Of a stretch of DNA of 15,480 nt, positions 1-5,552 are shown one piece after another. A model generated the notes under the pieces. It ran no database searches, was not told the DNA's origin, and saw only the letters and a list, made by a program, of their open reading frames with translations. Position 1 is the first letter of the stretch. Every line of letters begins with the position of its first letter. Location: NCBI GenBank assembly GCA_903872005.1, contig CAIQJD010000175.1, positions 1-15,480 of the forward strand, given 5' to 3'. The position numbers and the translations under genes were made by a program. This stretch comes from an uncultured bacterium (GTDB lineage Bacteria; Chloroflexota; Anaerolineae; JACIWP01).

Positions 1-1280
1 CCGGCGTCGTGGCGCTGGTCACGCTGCCGGCGACCGGCGGCGCCGTCCAGGTCTTCCAGAATATGGCCGTCGCCGACCGCATCGCCAATGTCCTGACCCT
101 CATTGTCGCTGCCGGCGCGGCCCTGGCGATTCTGATGTCTCTGGACTATGCGCCGCGAGTCGGGCTGCCGTGCGGTGAGTATTACGGCTTGCTGCTACTG
201 GCGGCGACCGGCATGATGTTCCTGGGCGCGGCCACGCACCTGATGACCATTTTCCTCTCGGTGGAGATCCTTTCCATCTCGCTCTACGCCCTGGCCGGCC
301 TGAATCGCCAGGAGCCGCGCGCCGGCGAAGCGGCGCTCAAGTACTTTCTGCTGGGCGGCTTCGCCTCGGCCTTCTTGCTCTACGGCATGGCGCTGGTCTA
401 TGGCGCGACCGGCGTGACCTCGCTGGCCGGCATCCGCGCCGAGCTGGCGGCCACGGCCCGCGGCCTCTCGGCCAACCCGATGTATCTGATCGGCATGGGG
501 CTGATGATCGTTGGCTTCGGCTTCAAAGTCGCCGCCGCGCCGTTCCACCTCTGGACGCCGGATGTCTACCAGGGCGCGCCGACTTCGGTGACCGCCTTCA
601 TGGCCGCCGGCGCGAAGGCGGCCGGCTTCATCGCCTTACTGCGCGTGTTGGCCGGCGCATTTCCGCGCGCCGAATGGGGCCTGCCGGTCGCCATCCTGGC
701 CGCGCTGACCATGACCTGGGGCAACCTGGGCGCGCTGCGCCAGGGCAATGTCAAGCGCATGCTGGCCTATTCCAGCATCGCGCACGCCGGCTATCTGCTG
801 GTGGGCGTCTGCGCCGGCGACGAGCGGGCCGTCCTCTTCTACCTGGCCGCGTATACCCTGATGACGGTAGGCGCCTTCGCCGTGCTGGCCGGCTTGGAGC
901 GGGCCGGCGCGGACGCCGGCGGCCTGACCCTGGACAGCCTGCGCGGCCAATTCAAGCAGCGGCCGGCGCTGGCGGCTGCCATGACGATCTTCATGCTCTC
1001 GCTGGCCGGCATTCCCCCGCTGGCCGGCTTCCTGGGCAAGCTCTACATCTTTAGCGCCGCGATGCGCGCCAATCTGGCTTGGCTGGCCTTCTTCGGCGTC
1101 ATCAACAGCGTCATCTCGGCCTACTACTACCTGCGGGTGGTGGGGCGCATGGCGCAGGACGAGCCGGCCGGCGAGACCGCCGACGCGCGCAGTCTGGGCC
1201 TCTCCATCGGCGTGGCCCTGGCGGCCATCGGGGTGGTGGTCATCGGCCTCTGGCCGGCGCCGCTGCTGGCGTTGCTGTAA
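1..1280 (+). CDS. nuoN: NADH-quinone oxidoreductase subunit N (NuoN), 5' partial
   Basis: This is a membrane subunit of respiratory complex I, one of the antiporter-like proton-pumping subunits in the cytoplasmic membrane. The frame is open through the left edge (codons from position 3), so the GTG at 9 is probably internal. About 424 residues are visible, against roughly 480-500 for the family, so some 45-70 N-terminal residues lie outside. Counting from the GTG codon, the family landmarks are: SVEILSISLYAL with the channel Glu at about 86; GFKVAAAPFHLWTPDVYQGAP with Lys173; AGAKAAGF with Lys203; QGNVKRMLAYSSIAHAGYL; and GIPPLAGFLGKLYIF with Lys344. The three lysines correspond to the conserved proton-path lysines of E. 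coli NuoN. The whole fragment is hydrophobic and polytopic. The gene ends just before a strong terminator, consistent with its usual place as last gene of a nuo operon. The N-subunit call rather than L or M rests on the WTPDVYQGAP and KRMLAYSSIAHAGY context and on the C-terminal length. Confidence 0.95.
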   Translation, partial: GVVALVTLPATGGAVQVFQNMAVADRIANVLTLIVAAGAALAILMSLDYAPRVGLPCGEYYGLLLLAATGMMFLGAATHLMTIFLSVEILSISLYALAGLNRQEPRAGEAALKYFLLGGFASAFLLYGMALVYGATGVTSLAGIRAELAATARGLSANPMYLIGMGLMIVGFGFKVAAAPFHLWTPDVYQGAPTSVTAFMAAGAKAAGFIALLRVLAGAFPRAEWGLPVAILAALTMTWGNLGALRQGNVKRMLAYSSIAHAGYLLVGVCAGDERAVLFYLAAYTLMTVGAFAVLAGLERAGADAGGLTLDSLRGQFKQRPALAAAMTIFMLSLAGIPPLAGFLGKLYIFSAAMRANLAWLAFFGVINSVISAYYYLRVVGRMAQDEPAGETADARSLGLSIGVALAAIGVVVIGLWPAPLLALL

Positions 1281-1292
1281 GACTGCAATAGT

Positions 1293-1328
1293 AAAGACCC
1301 GCAGGTTGATGGCCTGCGGGTCTTTTTT
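1293..1328 (+). terminator. Rho-independent terminator after nuoN
   Basis: A perfect 13-bp stem (1293-1305 pairing with 1313-1325) has a 7-nt loop and runs into six T residues at 1323-1328. It starts 13 nt after the nuoN stop codon. The stem contains the core CCCGCAGG/CCTGCGGG, also found in the hairpin at 12796-12836. Read on the minus strand it follows the toxin-antitoxin pair but has only a three-T run, so it may stop that transcript less efficiently. Confidence 0.9.
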
Positions 1329-1337
1329 GTTCAGCGG

Positions 1338-1574
1338 TCAGGGCGCCGGCGTCTTGGTCGGCAATCGGGAGAGCCGGATGACGAGACGCAGCGCCTCGTT
1401 TACCGCTTCTTCGTCTGGAAAGGCATCCGCGACATCCGGGGCCAAAAGCACGAAATTCGCGCCGGCCTTCAGCCGGCCGGCGTACTTACCTCGCACGCCG
1501 CCCTTGAGCAACTCGGACATATCATATTCAGGGCGCAGATCATCTTCAAGTTCAGTCCTGGTCGCCTTGTTCAT
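1338..1574 (-). CDS. BrnA-like antitoxin (78 aa) of a BrnT/BrnA module
   Basis: This small 78-residue protein is encoded directly after the BrnT-like toxin and overlaps its 3' end by 23 nt, the usual toxin-first order of brnTA operons. The central stretch LRPEYDMSELLKGGVRGKY and the following 'LAPDVADAFPDEEAVNEALR' segment match, from memory, the small partner proteins found beside BrnT/COG2929 toxins in Chloroflexota and cyanobacteria. The C-terminal helix probably contributes to DNA binding or dimerisation, but no clear ribbon-helix-helix can be asserted by eye. A GGAGAG Shine-Dalgarno sequence lies about 10 nt before the ATG, directly after a GC-rich 8-bp hairpin (1588-1609). Expected role, from the family: neutralise the RNase toxin and autoregulate the operon promoter. 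The start is the only in-frame ATG with a ribosome site. Confidence 0.75.
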   Translation of the reverse strand: MNKATRTELEDDLRPEYDMSELLKGGVRGKYAGRLKAGANFVLLAPDVADAFPDEEAVNEALRLVIRLSRLPTKTPAP

Positions 1575-1839
1575 ACGCTTCTCTCTCCGCGCGAGTCAAC
1601 TCTCGCGCGCTAATGATGCGAATGTGATCGCCGCGCTCTGTGTGCGCTACGATGAGGTAGCGCAGCCGCTTCGATCTTCCCACGATCACGTAACGGTCTT
1701 CATCGGCCGAATGGTCAGGGTCTGCGACGGTCACGCTCAATGGGTCGCAGAACACCGTCGCTGCTTCACTGAACGACACCCCGTGCTTCTTGAGATTGGC
1801 GGCTGCTTTCAAGGGGTCCCATTCGACCAGGATATGCAT
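1552..1839 (-). CDS. brnT: BrnT-family ribonuclease toxin (COG2929/DUF497), 95 aa
   Basis: This is a type II toxin with a RelE-like fold, expected to cleave RNA and inhibit translation when not bound by its antitoxin. Family landmarks over the 95 residues are an N-terminal EWDP (6-9), NLKKHGVSFSEAATVF (15-30), DPDHSADEDRY (40-50), VIVGRSKR (51-58) and HTERGDHIRIISARELTRAERE (66-87). The start is placed at the ATG at 1839 because AAAGGG lies 5 nt upstream and the family begins with a short strand before EWD. An upstream in-frame ATG at 1923 would add 28 unrelated residues and would lie upstream of the promoter. The gene contains no GCCGGC hexamer and is visibly less GC-rich than its neighbours, consistent with horizontal acquisition. 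It overlaps the antitoxin start. The family call is confident; activity is inferred. Confidence 0.88.
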   Translation of the reverse strand: MHILVEWDPLKAAANLKKHGVSFSEAATVFCDPLSVTVADPDHSADEDRYVIVGRSKRLRYLIVAHTERGDHIRIISARELTRAEREAYEQGDQD

Positions 1840-1873
1840 ATTTGCCCTTTCACGGAATGCCGTCGTCGCAACC

Positions 1874-1902
1874 ATTATAGCGCAACTGAGGCCGCGCGAC
1901 AA
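1874..1902 (-). promoter_or_regulatory. Sigma70-type promoter of the brnT-antitoxin operon
   Basis: On the minus strand a TTGTCG -35 (1902-1897) is followed by an exact 17-nt spacer and a perfect TATAAT -10 (1879-1874). It sits 34 nt upstream of the chosen toxin ATG, leaving a leader of roughly 28 nt. This supports the downstream ATG over the one at 1923. Confidence 0.75.
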
Positions 1903-1940
1903 GTGCTTTTCTCCGATGTCCATACAAGTCCCTTGATAGT

Positions 1941-1969
1941 TTGAACATCAGAGCGCCTTATGCTATACT
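1941..1969 (+). promoter_or_regulatory. Sigma70-type promoter of the phosphatase-rmlD-glycosyltransferase operon
   Basis: TTGAAC (1941-1946), a 17-nt spacer and TATACT (1964-1969) with an extended TG upstream of the -10 form a near-ideal promoter. The predicted start site at about 1976 leaves a leader of about 20 nt before the ATG at 1997. Its upstream end is 39 bp from the divergent toxin-antitoxin -35, so the two promoters share a short intergenic region. Confidence 0.75.
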
Positions 1970-1996
1970 CGTGGCATTATCTGACTGAGGAACCCT

Positions 1997-3634
1997 ATGC
2001 CATGCCGGCCCTACGCGCGCCTCTCCAACATAGCTTCCATCCTGGCGCTCCTGCTCATCGCCGGCCTGGCGTACCTGTGGGCCGACGGCCTGATCGCGTC
2101 GCTGGACGCCTATCGCTCGCCGATACGGGAGACGCTGCCGGCCGGCCCGGCCCTCACACCGCTGTCCGAAGGCGTAGTCTTGGTGATCGTGGATGGCCTG
2201 CGCCTCGACGCAGCCGACGCGATGCCCTTCTTGACGGAGCTGGCCGGTCGCGGCTCGCGTGCCACGGTGCTGCAAGACCCGCCGTCCTATTCCGAGACGG
2301 CCTGGACGACGCTCATGAGCGGCGCTTCGCCTCAACTGAGCGGCGCGCCGGCGTTTAATGAAGAGTACGCCGCCATGCGCGTCATCGAAGCGGATCAGCT
2401 CTGCGCTGCGGCGACCGACGCCGGCCGCACAGTGGGCGTGAGCGGCTACTATTGGTGGGAAAAGATGATCCCGCCGGCGCAGCGCCGGCTCGGCTTCTTC
2501 GAGCCAGGCGAAGATGTCGCCGCCGACGCGCGCATCGCGGGGGCCGCCCTGGACTGGCTGGGGAGCGCAGCGTCGCCCGATTTCTTGATCGCGCATCTCA
2601 ACCAGGCGGATGTCTACGGCGAAGCGTATGGCGCACGGAGCCAGGAATATCGAGACTCGGCTCTGCGGGTGGACGAGCATCTGCGGGCCATCGCCAGCCG
2701 GCTCGACCTGACCCGTCAAACCCTGATCGTGGTCGCCGATCACGGCCTGACTGATTCGGCCGGGCATGGCGGGGGCGAGCCGGCCGTGTTGCGGACGCGC
2801 CTGGTCGCCGCCGGTCGGGGCATCCGCGTCGGTCAATCGGCGGACATCCGCCAGATTGACATTGCGCCCACGATTGCTGCTCTGTTGGGGACGCGCATCC
2901 CCAGCCGCGCCGAAGGCCAGTTCGCCGAGGCGCTGCTGGACTGGGACGCGCCGGCGCGGGCGCAAGCCTGGGAGGCGCTGCGCGCCGAGCGCCGGGCGCT
3001 GGATGGGGCCTATCTGCGGAGCGTGGCCGGCCAAGCCAACCTGAGCGAGGCGGCCGGCGCGCCGGCGGCGCAGATCGCCGCCTGGGACGAAGCGGTGCGC
3101 CAGGCCATCGCGACGCGGCTGGCGGCCGACCAGCGCGGGCGTTTCTGGCTCCTGGCGATTGGCGCGGCGCTGTTGGGCAGCATCCTCGCGTTTCTCGTCT
3201 TCCGCAAGGGCAGCGGCGCGCTGGGGCCGGCGCTCGTGGCGGTAGCCGGCTACTACGCGCTCTACGCGCTCGGCGGGAAGCCCTGGTCGTTCAGCGCCGT
3301 CGCCAGCGAGAGTGATTTCGTGCTCGACGTGGCCTGGAAGACGCTGTTCGCTCTGGCGCTGGGGTGGGCCTGGGCGCTCTGGAATGGACGCCGGCGCGGC
3401 GATGCCGCGTACAGCACGCTGCGCTATGTGGGGCTGGTCGTGCGGATCCTGGCGCTGCCGGCCATCTTCCTGATCTGGCAGATCGGGCCGCTGGCGACCT
3501 GGCGCGTGCCAGATTTCGACCGGGCTTTCCTGCTCTTGATGACCCTGGCGCAGATCATGGTCGCGACGGCCGGCGGCGCGCTCCTGGCCGGCGCAGCGAC
3601 GCTGCGCGACGCGCTATCTGCAAAGGTGAGGTGA
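1997..3634 (+). CDS. Membrane-anchored alkaline-phosphatase-superfamily enzyme (545 aa)
   Basis: A GAGGAA ribosome site lies 4 nt before the ATG. One N-terminal membrane segment (about 12-28) leads into an extracytoplasmic catalytic domain (about 55-330). About four hydrophobic segments follow in the C-terminal third (about 375-540). Superfamily metal and nucleophile motifs are visible: VIVDGLRLD with Asp66; PSYSETAWTTLMSG, where Ser99 aligns with the NPP nucleophile; NQADVYGEAYG with Asp205; and VVADHGLTDSAGHGG with Asp248, His249 and His257. The usual D-x-x-G-H motif after Asp205 reads D-x-x-G-E (Glu209), replacing a common metal-binding histidine. The arrangement of a phosphatase fold followed by membrane segments recalls PIGN-type phosphoethanolamine transferases, so a phosphotransferase, phosphodiesterase or sulfatase acting on envelope glycans or lipids is possible. 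The stop lies 5 nt before rmlD. The superfamily is clear; the substrate is unknown. Confidence 0.8.
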   Translation: MPCRPYARLSNIASILALLLIAGLAYLWADGLIASLDAYRSPIRETLPAGPALTPLSEGVVLVIVDGLRLDAADAMPFLTELAGRGSRATVLQDPPSYSETAWTTLMSGASPQLSGAPAFNEEYAAMRVIEADQLCAAATDAGRTVGVSGYYWWEKMIPPAQRRLGFFEPGEDVAADARIAGAALDWLGSAASPDFLIAHLNQADVYGEAYGARSQEYRDSALRVDEHLRAIASRLDLTRQTLIVVADHGLTDSAGHGGGEPAVLRTRLVAAGRGIRVGQSADIRQIDIAPTIAALLGTRIPSRAEGQFAEALLDWDAPARAQAWEALRAERRALDGAYLRSVAGQANLSEAAGAPAAQIAAWDEAVRQAIATRLAADQRGRFWLLAIGAALLGSILAFLVFRKGSGALGPALVAVAGYYALYALGGKPWSFSAVASESDFVLDVAWKTLFALALGWAWALWNGRRRGDAAYSTLRYVGLVVRILALPAIFLIWQIGPLATWRVPDFDRAFLLLMTLAQIMVATAGGALLAGAATLRDALSAKVR

Positions 3635-3639
3635 GGGAT

Positions 3640-4491
3640 ATGCGGATTGTGATTACTGGCTGCAAGGGGCAGTTGGGCCAGATCTTGTGCCGGCAATGGG
3701 CCGGCCAGACGCTCCTCTCCATGGATCTGCCGGACTATGACATCACGCGGGTCGAGAGCATCGAGCCGGCCATCCTGGCCTTCCGCCCCGATGTCATTAT
3801 GCACACGGCCGCCTATACCAACGTGGACGGCTGCGAGCGCGACCCGGACCTGGCCTATCGGGTCAATGCCCTGGGGACGCACAACGTCGCCGTGGCGGCC
3901 CAGAAAGCCGGCGCGGCGCTGTGCCACATCAGCACCAACGAGGTCTTCGACGGCCACAAGGGCGCGCCCTATTTGGAGCAAGACGAGCGCCATCCTCTCA
4001 GCGCCTACGCGCGCAGCAAATACTACGCCGAGCGCTACGTCGAGACGCTGCTGCAGCGCTTCTATATCGTGCGTATCGCCTGGCTCTTCGCGCCGGGGGG
4101 GAGCAACTTTGTCAGCAAGATTTGCGCCCTGGGCCGCGAGCGCGGCCGGCTGCGGATCGTCAACGACGAAATCAGTTCGCCGACCTACGCGCCGCACCTG
4201 GCCGGCGCGCTGGCGCGCCTCATCGAGACGGAACACTACGGGACGTATCACCTGACTAACGCAGGTATTTGCTCGCGCTTCGAGTTCGCCGGCTACTTCC
4301 TGCCCCTGGCCGGCCTGGGCCATGTCGCCATCGAGCCGATCACCTCGGATCAGTTCCAGCGCGCCAGCACGCCGCCGCTCTACTGTCCCATTCGCAACTT
4401 CGCCGCCGCTGAATCCCTGGGCATCGTCCTGCCGCACTGGCACGACGCCGTGCGAGACTATTTCGCCGCCACGGAGTCGCCGGCATGTTGA
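3640..4491 (+). CDS. rmlD: dTDP-4-dehydrorhamnose reductase-like protein (RmlD family, 283 aa)
   Basis: This extended short-chain dehydrogenase would, if orthologous, reduce dTDP-4-dehydro-L-rhamnose to dTDP-L-rhamnose with NAD(P)H in the cytoplasm, the last step of activated rhamnose synthesis. The nucleotide-binding GxxGQLG is at residues 7-13, HTAAYTNVDGCE at 55-66, the catalytic YxxxK at Tyr123/Lys127, and the substrate-side segment NDEISSPTYAPHLA at 175-188. Length fits the family. The usual STDYVFDG motif reads STNEVFDG (98-105), so the substrate may differ. The start is the ATG at 3640, preceded by GAGG/GAGGG and with the glycine motif in the normal place; a longer open frame upstream only reads through the previous gene. 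It lies 5 nt after the phosphatase gene and overlaps the glycosyltransferase by 7 nt. The other rml genes are not in the window. Confidence 0.85.
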   Translation: MRIVITGCKGQLGQILCRQWAGQTLLSMDLPDYDITRVESIEPAILAFRPDVIMHTAAYTNVDGCERDPDLAYRVNALGTHNVAVAAQKAGAALCHISTNEVFDGHKGAPYLEQDERHPLSAYARSKYYAERYVETLLQRFYIVRIAWLFAPGGSNFVSKICALGRERGRLRIVNDEISSPTYAPHLAGALARLIETEHYGTYHLTNAGICSRFEFAGYFLPLAGLGHVAIEPITSDQFQRASTPPLYCPIRNFAAAESLGIVLPHWHDAVRDYFAATESPAC

Positions 4492-5435
4492 ACCCCGCCC
4501 CGTTGGTCACGGTCATCATCCCCACCTGGAACGGCCTGGCGTTGATGCCGGCCTGCCTCGACGCGCTGCGCGCCCAGACCTATCGCCCCATCGAGGTCAT
4601 CATCGTGGACAACGCCTCGACCGACGCCACTGTGGAAACGCTACGCCGCGACTATCCCGAAGCCCGGCTCATCATTCTGCCCAAGAACCTGGGCCTGACC
4701 GGCGCGGTGAACGCCGGCATCCGCGCCGCCGGCGGCGCCATTGTCGCCCTGCTCAACAACGACGCTGAGGCCGAGCCGGGCTGGGTTGCCGCGCTGGTCG
4801 CCGCGCTGGAAGCGCACCCCGAAGCCGGCTCCGTCGCCTCCAAGATGCTCCTCTTCGACCGACGCGACGTGCTCAATTCGGCCGGCGATACCTATGGCCT
4901 GAACGGCTTGCCGGCCAATCGCGGTGTGTGGGAGCAGGACGCCGGCCAGTATGACGAGCAGATCGAGGTCTTCGGGGGGTGCGGCGGGGCGGTGGCCTAT
5001 CGCAAGGCGATGCTCGACGAGATTGGCCTCTTCGACGAAGAGTTGTTCATGTACTGCGAGGACGTGGACATGGCCTGGCGGGCGCAGATCGCCGGCTATC
5101 GCTGCGTCTTCGCGCCGGCGGCGCGCGTCTATCACCGCCTGAGCGCCACCGGCGGGGGCAAGCTCGCCAGCTTCTACACCGGCCGCAATACGCTCTTCAT
5201 CCTGGCGAAAGATTTCCCGCCGGCGTTGCTGCGGCGCTTCTGGCCGCGCATCGTGGCGGCGCAGCTCCGCATCGCCTGGGACGCGCTGCGCGCCTGGCGC
5301 GGCGAGGCGGCGCGAGCGCGGCTGCGCGGCCAGTGGGCCGGCGTGCGCGGCTTCGGTCACTGGCGGCGCAAGGGGCATGCGGTGTATCGGCTGCGCCGCG
5401 CCAGCGATGCCGAGCTGGAGCAGCGGCTGAAGTAG
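4485..5435 (+). CDS. Family 2 glycosyltransferase, rhamnosyltransferase-like (316 aa)
   Basis: This is a GT-A fold inverting glycosyltransferase, probably cytoplasmic at the membrane, that transfers a sugar from a nucleotide donor to a growing glycan. Motifs in order are TVIIPTWNG (9-17), IIVDNASTDAT (39-49), NLGLTGAVNAGI (68-79), the DXD-like LLNNDAE (89-95), GGCGGAVAYRKAMLDEIGLFDE (164-185) and YCEDVDMAWRAQIAGYRC (190-207), with the catalytic-base acidic cluster, then VYHRLSATGG. These match the WbbL/RfbF rhamnosyltransferase-like group. The C-terminal 80 residues are rich in Arg and Ala and lack a clear membrane segment. Its ATG overlaps the rmlD stop (ATGTTGA), so translation is probably coupled. 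Pairing with rmlD suggests the donor could be dTDP-rhamnose, which is inference only. Confidence 0.87.
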   Translation: MLNPAPLVTVIIPTWNGLALMPACLDALRAQTYRPIEVIIVDNASTDATVETLRRDYPEARLIILPKNLGLTGAVNAGIRAAGGAIVALLNNDAEAEPGWVAALVAALEAHPEAGSVASKMLLFDRRDVLNSAGDTYGLNGLPANRGVWEQDAGQYDEQIEVFGGCGGAVAYRKAMLDEIGLFDEELFMYCEDVDMAWRAQIAGYRCVFAPAARVYHRLSATGGGKLASFYTGRNTLFILAKDFPPALLRRFWPRIVAAQLRIAWDALRAWRGEAARARLRGQWAGVRGFGHWRRKGHAVYRLRRASDAELEQRLK

Positions 5436-5472
5436 CGCCGGCCGGCATCGCGTACCCCTCCCCAATCCCCTG

Positions 5473-5510
5473 CCCCCTTCCCCTCTCCGTGTATGGAGAG
5501 GGGAAGGGGG
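5473..5510. terminator. Long pyrimidine/purine hairpin between convergent genes
   Basis: A perfect 16-bp stem (5473-5488 with 5495-5510) encloses the 6-nt loop GTGTAT. One arm is all C/T and the other all G/A. Imperfect complementarity continues outward to about 5455 and 5528. It lies between the glycosyltransferase stop (5435) and the convergent mttB-like gene (5553). No T-tract follows on either strand, so it may be a dispersed repeat acting as a bidirectional transcript end rather than a classic terminator. Confidence 0.6.
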
Positions 5511-5552
5511 TTGGGTTTAGGAGAGAGGTGCGCGAACCAAGCGATCGTCATT

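Noticed and set aside
1306..1944. 212-residue plus-strand open frame across the toxin-antitoxin pair
   Set aside because: Begins inside the nuoN terminator, has no ribosome site and is antisense to two recognised genes.
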